DNA of 9,912 bases from DASZXJ01 sp035545895 (GCA_035545895.1 DASZXJ010000213.1:1-9912); one strand, 5' to 3'. Positions 1 through 5,910 are shown, numbered from the stretch's first letter. Translations and numbers: made by a program. Notes: generated by a model from the sequence alone, not told the origin.

Positions 1-10
1 ATGAAGGCCT

Positions 11-241
11 CTTCCAAATTGCCAATTAAAGCGGCCAATTAGGAAATTGCTTGAAGCAATTGGCAATCTGGAGCAGGCAAATCGCAATATGGAAGTGTTA
101 AATCGCAGTTTGAACCTTCCATTTGGCAAGGCCCCCGGACCAATTGGCAATATGGGCCGGGCAAATGGCAAGGCCCCTGAAGCCATTGGCAAGTTGCTCG
201 GAGCCAATTGCCAAATGACCGAGGGAAATATTCGATTAATG
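11..241. repeat. Degenerate 21-bp tandem repeat, about 11 units
   Basis: Consecutive 21-base blocks starting at 11, 32, 53, 74, 95, 116, 137, 158, 179, 200 and 221 align without gaps around a core close to CCAATTGGCAA. Examples are GAAGCAATTGGCAATCTGGAG at 53 and GGACCAATTGGCAATATGGGC at 137. The first and last units are the most diverged. Because 21 is seven codons, a plus-strand frame (TTG 47 to stop 301, 84 residues) reads as heptads such as EAIGNLE, GPIGNMG, RANGKAP and EAIGKLL. The minus strand is also open from 326 to 39, with a cysteine about every seven residues. Neither frame has a clear ribosome binding site, so I annotate a repeat and not a gene. It could be the tail of a heptad-repeat protein or a non-coding array. 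Confidence 0.8.
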
Positions 242-513
242 GGTGATTTTGAGAAATGTATGGAAAGAGTTGTCGAATTGGAGTGGCTGTTCTGTTCTTA
301 AATTGGGGGCCTGATTGGCCGAGCACCCAAGTACCGCAAATATGCAGCCAAGTATGTCTCTAAGGAGCTTGCGCAGCGATGATTCAAACGAGCACAATTG
401 TCTTCTTCGTTCGACCGGATCAGATGCGAGAACCCTGCTTAATTGATTCCGTCCCAGTTTCATGACGGAGCCATAAGCGTTACCGCAATGCCACGAATCT
501 CCTTAGCTTTACT
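242..513. other. Gene-free stretch
   Basis: Nothing with a credible start, ribosome binding site or recognisable protein is visible here; short open frames on both strands look like chance. It lies downstream of the minus-strand gene ending at 514. A weak dyad TCCGTC/GACGGA (448-453 and 464-469) has no T-run after it, so it is not called a terminator. Confidence 0.5.
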
Positions 514-903
514 TCACGGTTTGGAAAAAGAGCCGTTGATTACTTTGCCACAATGGGGACATCTAAAAAAACCGCTGTTGCCCGAACCGCTTGCAATGCC
601 TGGGTCGCCGCTTGCATTGCCCTGATTGCCGGGAACGGGGGTCTGCCTTCGATCTGATGGGATTGTTGCCGGCCCCTGTTCCAACTCCAGGATCAGCGGC
701 TTGAGTCTGCCATCCCGACTTTTGATTATGAACGTCGCGGAAATAAGATGGCCCTCGCGCATTTGGTCAATCAATTCATCGATCGCCCTCGATTCGGAAT
801 TGCCAGATGGGAATTGCACGGCCATCTTTTTTGAGGTTTCGTGAAAAGCGTCTGCGACCTGGGACGAGGGATTGTATTGCGCTGTAGCACCTGAGTAAGT
901 CAT
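514..903 (-). CDS. Small hypothetical protein with C-terminal CPHC zinc-knuckle half-site
   Basis: This is a 129-residue protein of unknown function. Residues 1-80 look like a small mixed alpha/beta domain, with 'ESRAIDELIDQMREGHLISATFIIKS' patterning from about 37 to 62. Residues 91-111 are a Gly/Ser/Asn/Pro-rich linker, and residues 115-119 are CPHCG, a single CxxC half of a zinc ribbon. One CxxC cannot bind zinc tetrahedrally alone, so metal binding would need a dimer or a partner. No signal peptide or membrane segment is seen. The ATG start is supported by AAGGAGA at 909-915, five bases upstream. It begins 24 bases after the stop of the lipoprotein gene on the same strand, so the two are probably co-transcribed. 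Its coding status is fairly secure; its role is unknown. Confidence 0.75.
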   Translation of the reverse strand: MTYSGATAQYNPSSQVADAFHETSKKMAVQFPSGNSESRAIDELIDQMREGHLISATFIIKSRDGRLKPLILELEQGPATIPSDRRQTPVPGNQGNASGDPGIASGSGNSGFFRCPHCGKVINGSFSKP

Positions 904-927
904 TGGTTTCTCCTTATGATTAACTTA

Positions 928-1920
928 TCAACGCCATTTTGAAACAAGTTGAGTCGCTGCTTCGCTCCGAATAAATGTATGTAAGCCCGCAGCCTTGGCC
1001 CGGTCCAACTCGTCGGCAATTGTGATCACGATGCCACGGCACATTTTGCGAGCATCAGCCCTATTAACCGTCCCATTCACCACCATCGCGCCGGCCAATT
1101 CCAGGGCATTGTGGGCATCAACGGCGTCTTTAGGGTTAAAACCAGCGGAGGTGGGGATGATATGATTCGCTGCCTTCAATTCCTTCCAGAGCACCGCGAG
1201 TTGCTGTCGCCGCCGTTCCCAAAAACCCATCAGAAAAACCAATAGGGAAAGGGTCGACGAAGCGATCAGAGCAAGCATCGCAATACTGGCGCTAATTGCG
1301 CTCCAACCAACGCTTTTCAATCCAAAAACAGTATCGGGCTCCAGCTTCTTTTCCAATTCTTCAACCCGATTGGCCAAGCTTCCAATCTTTTCAGCCATGT
1401 CTGGGTATGGGGGTCGATTCTTGCCAGCCTGCGCGTCCATGCCCGTCACATGTTCTTCAAGCTTGGCAAGCCGCTCGCCCATGGCTGCTCGGGCGGCAAC
1501 GGCATCGTCCATCTTCCTGTTCAAATTCCGGAGATTCTCGAGCGTTGGCAGGTTGGCATTCGCAATTGCGGTGGTGATCGATCCCAATCCCGTATTCGGG
1601 TTCGAGTTGTCAATGGACTTCGAGATCGCCTGAATTGCTGTCCCCGTGCCCTCTATGGCAGATTTGATGTCGCGGAGCGATTCAGGCGGAAACTCGACCT
1701 GCACAGACACCGGTTGCGATGTCGTGGTCGTTGGTTTCAAAACATGAAGCTCACCCTGAATACGCGCGATATCTTGACTATGCTGGAGGCCTTGCTTGTC
1801 CAGATCGTGCAGTGATCCTGTGAGGCGATGGTCAACTTCTACAAGATCATCTTTTGAAGCGCATCCCGCGACGGCGAATATGAGGACCTGCACAAGCAGC
1901 AAAAGCATTGGATTTTTCAT
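928..1920 (-). CDS. Lipoprotein with coiled coil and a second membrane anchor
   Basis: This is a 330-residue protein that I do not recognise. It starts with a type II signal peptide (hydrophobic residues 5-18, lipobox AVAGC, acylated Cys20). Residues 22-60 and about 125-195 are rich in Leu, Glu and Lys with heptad-like spacing and probably form coiled coils. A Thr/Ser/Pro stretch lies at 63-72. A strong transmembrane helix spans about 206-234 and is followed by WERRRQQ, which by the positive-inside rule puts residues 235-330 in the cytoplasm. The tail includes 'NPKDAVDAHNALELAGAMVV'. The predicted topology is therefore a periplasmic coiled coil held by lipid at one end and a helix at the other. 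GGAG at 1928-1931, seven bases before the ATG, supports the start. The CPHC protein gene follows after 24 bases. A role as an envelope scaffold or sensor is conjecture. Confidence 0.8.
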   Translation of the reverse strand: MKNPMLLLLVQVLIFAVAGCASKDDLVEVDHRLTGSLHDLDKQGLQHSQDIARIQGELHVLKPTTTTSQPVSVQVEFPPESLRDIKSAIEGTGTAIQAISKSIDNSNPNTGLGSITTAIANANLPTLENLRNLNRKMDDAVAARAAMGERLAKLEEHVTGMDAQAGKNRPPYPDMAEKIGSLANRVEELEKKLEPDTVFGLKSVGWSAISASIAMLALIASSTLSLLVFLMGFWERRRQQLAVLWKELKAANHIIPTSAGFNPKDAVDAHNALELAGAMVVNGTVNRADARKMCRGIVITIADELDRAKAAGLHTFIRSEAATQLVSKWR

Positions 1921-1977
1921 TCATGGGCTCCAAATCGTCTCTGGAAGCACGGAAGAAATGCCCCGATCGCAATTGTG

Positions 1978-2027
1978 GCACAAGTGCTGCACAAGTGCTA
2001 AAAGTCGGCAGGCAGGTAACAGGTTAC
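1978..2027. promoter_or_regulatory. Candidate operator: tandem 11-bp dyads plus a 12-bp palindrome
   Basis: GCACAAGTGCT occurs twice back to back (1978-1988 and 1989-1999), and each copy contains the dyad GCAC-AA-GTGC. A separate perfect palindrome GTAAC-AG-GTTAC lies at 2016-2027. All sit 58-107 bases upstream of the lipoprotein start at 1920, where regulator sites would be expected. Eleven-base spacing places the two dyads on the same face of the helix. No convincing minus-strand -35/-10 pair was found nearby. Regulatory function is inferred. Confidence 0.3.
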
Positions 2028-2065
2028 GCTATTTCACCGAAGCCCTGTTCTGATCAAGGCACCCC

Positions 2066-2095
2066 ATCTGTGCTTATCCGTGTTAATATGTGGTT
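2066..2095. repeat. Three degenerate 10-bp tandem copies (ATCTGTGKTT)
   Basis: ATCTGTGCTT (2066), ATCCGTGTTA (2076) and ATATGTGGTT (2086) lie head to tail and are followed by AAA. From memory, phrases of the form 'atctgtgttaatctgtggttaaa' recur as dispersed intergenic sequence in many bacterial genomes, so this may be a worn copy of such a repeat. A search of the host genome would settle it. Confidence 0.4.
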
Positions 2096-2099
2096 AAAC

Positions 2100-2374
2100 A
2101 TTCGCTGATATGCTGAATAGGCATGCACTCTTTATGCACCACCTCCCTCGCCGCCCCGGCGACACCGGGCAACGCATTGCCGCCGAAAGGTTTCATACGT
2201 AGCTGATCGACAAGCCGGATGCGGGGAATTGAATGGTCTGGAGTAATCCTCACGCCGAATTGGCCAGAAACTCGCCAAATGGCCGATATCCATTTCATCC
2301 CACACTCGTGGGGTCATGACGCCGCACAGGATAAGCCCATATGCCGCAAGGCACAAATGCCGCCTGATTCAGAT
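2100..2374. other. Intergenic stretch without a supported gene
   Basis: Two overlapping minus-strand frames are open here. One starts at TTG 2356 with a hydrophobic beginning (CLAAYGLILCGVM); the other starts at 2298. Both are short, overlap each other, lack a ribosome binding site and match no family I know. The first could be the remains of a gene that once followed the zinc-ribbon gene, but I cannot support it. Confidence 0.4.
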
Positions 2375-2711
2375 TCAGGCTATCGCGCCATCCGCCACCG
2401 CCCCGCATTCCGGGCAGCGATCGGGCGTGGCGCGCATATCGTAGCCGCAGATGGGACAGGTTCCGGGCAGCGGTATTCTGCGCCTCATACGCCAACCTGC
2501 GAGCGCCGCGCATGCGGCGGACACGAACAGAGGCCAGGCATAACTCAGCTCAATCTGGTAAACCCGCGGGTAGGGATGAGATCGCCCGTTGTATGGAGAC
2601 GATTGGGCTCGGAACTCTATGCCTGCGCGGTTCCAACTGTAATTGGGAACATACTCACCCTTACGAATCCAGAGCACCGTGACCTTGCCGTCGAGCGATC
2701 CAAAGTCTTTG

Positions 2712-2719
2712 AAGCCGTC
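2712..2719. repeat. Left target-site duplication
   Basis: AAGCCGTC, identical to 2833-2840 on the other side of the element. The following G at 2720 also matches G2841, so the duplication may be 8 or 9 bp. Confidence 0.75.
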
Positions 2720-2832
2720 GGTACTGGTGCAGTTTGATGTGACACGGCCTTTCCAGGCCGTGCAAGGCACCGCATGGGCTGGAAAGCCCATGTCACAATA
2801 GGCTCCCTTTTTCTTCAAACTGCACCAATACC
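2720..2832. mobile_element. 113-bp MITE-like element with 18-bp terminal inverted repeats
   Basis: The left end GGTACTGGTGCAGTTTGA (2720-2737) is the inverse of the right end at 2815-2832, with one mismatch in 18. The 8-bp sequence AAGCCGTC flanks both sides; the match is 9 bp if the shared G is counted. Inside are two hairpins (2738-2797) and a 17-base spacer (2798-2814). There is no coding capacity, so it would need a transposase supplied elsewhere. Target length and end length resemble those of several insertion-sequence families, but I cannot assign one. Insertion into the zinc-ribbon gene and exact frame restoration on removal support genuine transposition. Confidence 0.8.
2738..2797. 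repeat. Pair of inverted hairpins (BIME-like), TGTGACA...TGTCACA
   Basis: Two palindromes face each other. CACGGCCT-TTCC-AGGCCGTG lies at 2743-2762 and CATGGGCT-GGAA-AGCCCATG at 2773-2792, enclosed by TGTGACA (2738-2744) and TGTCACA (2791-2797). Read in the same orientation the 26-base halves differ at four positions, and those four form two base pairs that both change together (C-G to T-A and C-G to G-C). This is the pattern expected of a structure kept by selection or by its mode of spread. It resembles paired REP elements and may be a unit nested in, or carried by, the surrounding element. Confidence 0.75.
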
Positions 2833-2840
2833 AAGCCGTC
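2833..2840. repeat. Right target-site duplication
   Basis: AAGCCGTC, the second copy of the sequence at 2712-2719. Removing one copy together with the element restores the frame of the interrupted gene. Confidence 0.75.
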
Positions 2841-2974
2841 GATAGAAGGCTCGCCCCCTTCCACTTTTCGAAAAGCCCAGCGGCTCAAGGCGGGCTGATA
2901 TGATCCCCACCAGAGAACGACGGTGATGCCCGAGAGCATGCACGACAGTCCGAAAATGGCAACGGCTACAGGCA

Positions 2975-3313
2975 GTGAAAAGGCTTGCACAGGTGCGCGT
3001 GCCTTCGCAGAAGATTTACATCATCGAGGAAAACGGTCAGACATTGACTGATGCAGCTGTGGAAATCTGGCAGCGTCCGGGACAGTGGAACAAAGTCGGC
3101 ATGCTGGGGCTGCGTCATGATCGCGTGAACCGTGTGACTTTTCCCGATGTCGCCAGCGCCTTGAAAATCGTCAATCCAAAAGGGCAGGCCAATGTCCTGC
3201 TTGCGGACTTTCATGTGGAATACATTGACCGAAAGACCGCCCACGCCAAGTCGCGAGCCTTGCCCGACGCCAGTGCAACGGCTTTTCGGTTCGATCCCGA
3301 ATATAGTCCGTAA
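2975..3313 (+). pseudogene. C-terminal half of an H-X9-DG prepilin-like protein, 5' truncated
   Basis: The frame from GTG 2975 encodes 112 residues. They begin with KRLAQVRVPSQKIYIIEE, which resembles the middle of planctomycete DUF1559-type prepilin-like proteins ('...vrnPskkilliee'). They continue to LRHDR (46-50), then ANVLLADFHVEYIDRKTA (about 72-89), the place where the family has H-x-DGHV; here Asp-Phe replaces Asp-Gly. The N-terminal methylated pilin helix and the first half of the globular domain are absent. The homology starts exactly where the oppositely oriented zinc-ribbon gene begins, so a deletion probably removed both 5' ends. No ribosome binding site is seen; expression is unlikely. 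The family call is from memory of the motifs. Confidence 0.65.
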
Positions 3314-3402
3314 TCAACCGTTGGAAGTTGGATCTTGGGCGTCCAGTGATGCCGGTAGATCAAGGAACGATCGCGAAACAAAAAGCGAATCTGTTCCTGT
3401 CA

Positions 3403-4026
3403 TTATTTTTGTTGTGTGACCAGAAAGCTGGAAAAAAGTGCCGTTCCGTCTATGCGGCAATCCAGTTTGCGCAGCCAGTCGGCGGTTTCGTTGTTGCAGT
3501 TGTGCAATACCCAATAGTGCTTCGGATCGCGGACTTGATAAAGCTGGGAATAGTCGCTGTAAAACGGCTGGGTCGTGGCGCGGTGGAAACGGGCATCGAG
3601 CGAGTGGGAAAGTGAATCTGCCTTTTCACGGGAAACATCGAACTGCATCAAGCGTTTCGCGCCGATTTTTTGCTGAAGTTCGCTGGGCTGGGCATCGACA
3701 TGCCGCCGGCCAAACGAGGCTTGGGGGGAACTGATCATTGCCCGGATGGTGACAAACAGGTTGGTATGACCGAGTGCAAAATAGTCCCAATCGCCGAAGG
3801 CGTATTCGTCATATCCGCCGGAGTTTGACGGAAGAAGCAGGCTGGAATGTTTGCCGTAATCGGTGAGATAGACGGTGACGGGCAATGTTGGATTGGATGG
3901 GGGAATGACGTGGGTTGTGCATCCCGAAACAAGCGCGAGCAAAATCAGAAAAACGAATCGGCCCTCACCCTGACCCTCTCTCAAGTTACTGGGCGAGGGG
4001 ATAGCTTGCGCGGCAAATGAGATCAC
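3403..4026 (-). CDS. DUF2459-family lipoprotein
   Basis: This 207-residue protein resembles the DUF2459 (TIGR02117) family, whose function is not established. Recognisable points are TVYLTDYGKHSSLLLP (51-66), the acidic-aromatic YAFGDWDYF (75-83) and HNCNNETADWLRKLDC (175-190), which has the shape of the conserved NCN region. It carries a lipoprotein signal: hydrophobic residues 24-33, lipobox LVSGC, Cys36. The start is GTG at 4026, which overlaps the proC stop in GTGA and implies translational coupling. The signal sequence is preceded by an unusual hydrophilic stretch SPSNLREGQGEGR (11-23) that is the translation of a repeat-like sequence. Inner or outer membrane attachment is likely; the substrate is unknown. 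It is the last gene of the minus-strand run. Confidence 0.75.
   Translation of the reverse strand: MISFAAQAIPSPSNLREGQGEGRFVFLILLALVSGCTTHVIPPSNPTLPVTVYLTDYGKHSSLLLPSNSGGYDEYAFGDWDYFALGHTNLFVTIRAMISSPQASFGRRHVDAQPSELQQKIGAKRLMQFDVSREKADSLSHSLDARFHRATTQPFYSDYSQLYQVRDPKHYWVLHNCNNETADWLRKLDCRIDGTALFSSFLVTQQK
3962..4000. repeat. Repeat-like CCCTCACCCTGACCC...GAGGGG sequence inside a signal peptide
   Basis: The plus strand reads CCCTCACCCTGACCCTCTC, then CAAGTTACTGGGCGAGGGG after one T, with a short stem CCCTC/GAGGG. From memory, sequences of the form 'ccctcaccctaaccctctccc...gagggg' are common dispersed repeats in many bacteria, and their translation gives 'SPxLREGQGEG'-like peptides. That is exactly what is seen at residues 11-22 of the DUF2459 lipoprotein. 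It may be an old insertion into the 5' end of this gene that kept the frame open. Confidence 0.45.
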
Positions 4027-4832
4027 GATCCCAGCTCCCGGCTGCGGCGCTGGGCGGCCTTGAGGGCATCGACGATTGTCTGGGGCAGATTGTGCTGTTC
4101 CATGTAGGTGATGGCTTCGTGGGTCGTGCCTTTTGGACTGGTGACTTTTCGTCGAAGCTCGGCAGGGGAATCGCTGGAAGCGGTGAGCATGGTTGCGGCG
4201 CCCAACGCCGTCTTGGTTGCCAGGATATGGGCTTCATCTGACGACAATCCCATTTCCACCCCCGCCCGGATCATGTGTTCGACCAGCAGAAAAAAATAAG
4301 CCGGGCCGGAACCGCTGAGCGCGGTGACGGCGTCGAGCTTGTCTTCGCTGACTTCGATCACCGAAGCGGCCGGCGCGAAAATGCGATGAGCATCGGCCAA
4401 ATCGGTTTTTGTCGCGCGTGAACCCGCCGCCATCGCGACCATTCCCTGGCCAACGAGCATGGGTGTGTTGGGCATGGTGCGAATCACATGGCAGGCCACG
4501 GGCGAGAGGTTTTGTTCGATGAACCTGGAGCTGATTCCAGCGGCAATGGAGATGATCAAAGTTTGATCGGTAACGACAGGCTTCAGTTCCACCAGTACAT
4601 CCTTCATGTTCTGGGGTTTAACGCTGAGCAGGATTCGCTGCGCGTCCTTTGCGGCTGCGGCAGGGGAATCGTGTGTTTGAATCTTTAGTGAGCTTGAAAA
4701 CAGGTCCCGTCGTTGCGGCGAAACATCAGCGGCGACCAATTGGTCGGCAGTGAAGACACGCCCGGAGAGAAGTCCGCGGGCGATGGCCTCGGCCATGTTG
4801 CCGGCCCCGATGATTGCAAGCTCATGCGCCAT
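4023..4832 (-). CDS. proC: Pyrroline-5-carboxylate reductase
   Basis: ProC reduces 1-pyrroline-5-carboxylate to L-proline with NAD(P)H, the last step of proline synthesis, in the cytosol. From ATG 4832 it has 269 residues, the usual length. The Rossmann motif IIGAGNMAEAI is at 7-17, SVKPQ at 70-74, TMPNTP at 119-124, ALSGSGPAYFF at 161-171 and the family signature VTSPKGTTHEAI at 230-241. Lys replaces the more usual Gly in SPGGTT. The frame extends 13 codons upstream to a TTG that overlaps the preceding stop (ATTGA), but the residues added do not fit the family, so I take the ATG. No clear ribosome binding site precedes it, so coupling to the upstream gene is likely. Its stop overlaps the next gene's GTG. 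Confidence 0.95.
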   Translation of the reverse strand: MAHELAIIGAGNMAEAIARGLLSGRVFTADQLVAADVSPQRRDLFSSSLKIQTHDSPAAAAKDAQRILLSVKPQNMKDVLVELKPVVTDQTLIISIAAGISSRFIEQNLSPVACHVIRTMPNTPMLVGQGMVAMAAGSRATKTDLADAHRIFAPAASVIEVSEDKLDAVTALSGSGPAYFFLLVEHMIRAGVEMGLSSDEAHILATKTALGAATMLTASSDSPAELRRKVTSPKGTTHEAITYMEQHNLPQTIVDALKAAQRRSRELGS

Positions 4833-4867
4833 GAAGCCAGCAATGTAACATGAGTCGGGGAAAACGC

Positions 4868-5572
4868 TCAATCAAGAACACCGGCAAGCGCTTCATGAAC
4901 AGACCTCGGTGCGGTGACGATGAGCGAGCCGTTATAAAAGCGCATGGCCGCCGGGCCTCCGTTGGTGTCCCAGATTTCGGGTTGAATAATCGCCTGGATG
5001 GTATCGATCAATTGTTGCGCCAGATCATTGCGAGTCATATTCTGGCGGGTGTTGGTGGTGTTGTTGCCGTTGATGAGGTTGCCTCCGCCACCGCCGCCTC
5101 GGCCGGTTTGCGTGGCCTGGATCTGAAAGCTTGGGCCTTCAAAGTCGGGCACTTCGACGATCAAATCGCCCACCGGATAAACGATCATGATCAACTGACG
5201 ATCCGCCAGTTCGCGCGTAGTGACTTCGATCACGTTGTCGTCAATGTAATAAGTTAAGATCGTTCCATGGCCGGCCTCGTTCAGAACGAGATTGAGAATT
5301 TTCTTGAGGCTGACCGATCGCAAACGGATGTTGATGGTTGTCTCTTTGGTAATGCCCGCCGCTTCGATGGCGGACCAGTTGACGTGAAAATTCACGCCGG
5401 ACGTATCACGAAGAAAGTTAATCGCGTCGCTGAGGGAAATGTTGTCGAAGCGCAAATCGGGAATGTTGGCTTCGAGCGCCCGCTTGGCAGAGGGCTGCGG
5501 CGCGGACATCAGCTCGGGGCCACTGATGGAGAGTAAAAACGCAACGGCTACGGCGAAGAGAAACCGACGCAT
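4868..5572 (-). CDS. Secreted secretin/STN short-domain protein
   Basis: This is a 234-residue exported protein. The signal peptide occupies residues 1-24 (RRFLFAVAVAFLLSISG..., probable cleavage after LMSA). Residues 36-118 (IPDLRFDNISLSDAINFLRD...VIEVTTR) match the short domain found at the N-terminus of secretins and TonB-dependent transducers. Next is VYPVGDLIVEVPDFE (131-145), the planctomycete form of the 'YDVRDL' segment, a Gly-run linker (158-164) with Asn-rich sequence, and a second small domain ending PEIWDTNGGPAAMRFYNGSLIVT. No secretin barrel domain is present, so it is not a complete secretin. In this phylum such proteins are usually of unknown role. AGGAGG at 5578-5583, five bases upstream, fixes the ATG. 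It follows tatA by 24 bases. Confidence 0.85.
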   Translation of the reverse strand: MRRFLFAVAVAFLLSISGPELMSAPQPSAKRALEANIPDLRFDNISLSDAINFLRDTSGVNFHVNWSAIEAAGITKETTINIRLRSVSLKKILNLVLNEAGHGTILTYYIDDNVIEVTTRELADRQLIMIVYPVGDLIVEVPDFEGPSFQIQATQTGRGGGGGGNLINGNNTTNTRQNMTRNDLAQQLIDTIQAIIQPEIWDTNGGPAAMRFYNGSLIVTAPRSVHEALAGVLD

Positions 5573-5596
5573 CCGTACCTCCTGGTTGTGAATCGA

Positions 5597-5869
5597 CTAG
5601 CTGGCGCTGGGCGGAGTCGCGTTGGGATCAAGCGGCTTGCCCGTGTACGGATCAAATTTATGCCCGGTGGCTGGCGGGGTGGATGGACGAGAAGATGCCG
5701 ATGCGACGTCCTCTTCAATGCCCTGCAGACCCTTCTTGAATTCGACAATCCCCTTGCCAAGACTGCGACCGACTTCCGGAAGGCGCTTGCCAAAAATGAG
5801 CAGGCCGAAAAGTCCGATCACGATCCATTCGGTCAATCCAGGCATTGTTAGAGCAAGCGGTGAGAGCAT
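5597..5869 (-). CDS. tatA: Twin-arginine translocase subunit TatA
   Basis: This 90-residue protein forms the pore-associated component of the Tat pathway, which exports folded proteins across the inner membrane. The N-terminal transmembrane helix (about 12-26, LTEWIVIGLFGLLIF), the hinge FGKRLPEVG (26-34) and an amphipathic helix (RSLGKGIVEFKKGL, 35-48) are the standard TatA/B plan. The FGkRLPE motif and short acidic region favour TatA over TatB. The tail is Pro/Ser/Ala-rich with KFDPYTGKPLDP (71-82), possibly lineage-specific. AAGGA at 5876-5880, six bases before the ATG, supports the first Met. No tatC is in the window, so the translocase is encoded in separate loci. Confidence 0.9.
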   Translation of the reverse strand: MLSPLALTMPGLTEWIVIGLFGLLIFGKRLPEVGRSLGKGIVEFKKGLQGIEEDVASASSRPSTPPATGHKFDPYTGKPLDPNATPPSAS

Positions 5870-5910
5870 AAAAGATCCTTTACAAGTAGAACGTCTGCCA
5901 ACTGATATTT

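Larger units (their letters stand above)
2375..2990 (-). pseudogene. Planctomycete zinc-ribbon membrane protein, split by a small mobile element
   Basis: Two minus-strand pieces in different frames make one gene. The 5' piece begins at GTG 2990 with a hydrophobic segment (residues 3-29, ending VVLWWGSYQ) and reads in frame to about 2841. The 3' piece contains an aromatic middle, a second membrane segment (YAWPLFVSAACAALAGW), an RMRRR stretch, then CPICGYDMRATPDRCPECG, a paired CxxC zinc ribbon typical of planctomycete membrane proteins of this layout. Between them sits a 113-bp element with a duplicated target. Removing 121 bp (element plus one target copy) joins ...EPSIDG directly to FKDFGSLDG... 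in frame and gives 164 residues. The gene as it stands ends at a TGA (2793-2795) inside the element. The GTG has no clear ribosome binding site and abuts another truncated gene, so the true N-terminus may also be lost. The family's function is unknown to me. Confidence 0.8.

Noticed and set aside
39..326. Open frames on both strands across the 21-bp repeat as protein-coding genes
   Set aside because: Starts are TTG and GTG without ribosome sites, both strands are open because of the repeat period, and no family is recognised. Reported as a repeat only.
2132..2356. Possible short membrane protein after the zinc-ribbon gene
   Set aside because: TTG start, no ribosome site, overlaps another open frame, and only the first 20 residues are hydrophobic.
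2362..2380. GCCTGA/TCAGGC stem at the end of the zinc-ribbon gene as a terminator
   Set aside because: Only six pairs, it overlaps the stop codon and no T-run follows.
2219..2737. Plus-strand 172-residue open frame
   Set aside because: It is antisense to the zinc-ribbon gene, whose cysteine motifs and membrane segments explain this DNA. No recognisable protein features.
3364..3396. Imperfect GGAAC...GTTCC stem between the two convergent reading frames as a bidirectional terminator
   Set aside because: The stem needs bulges and has no T-run on either side. One of the two genes is a remnant anyway.
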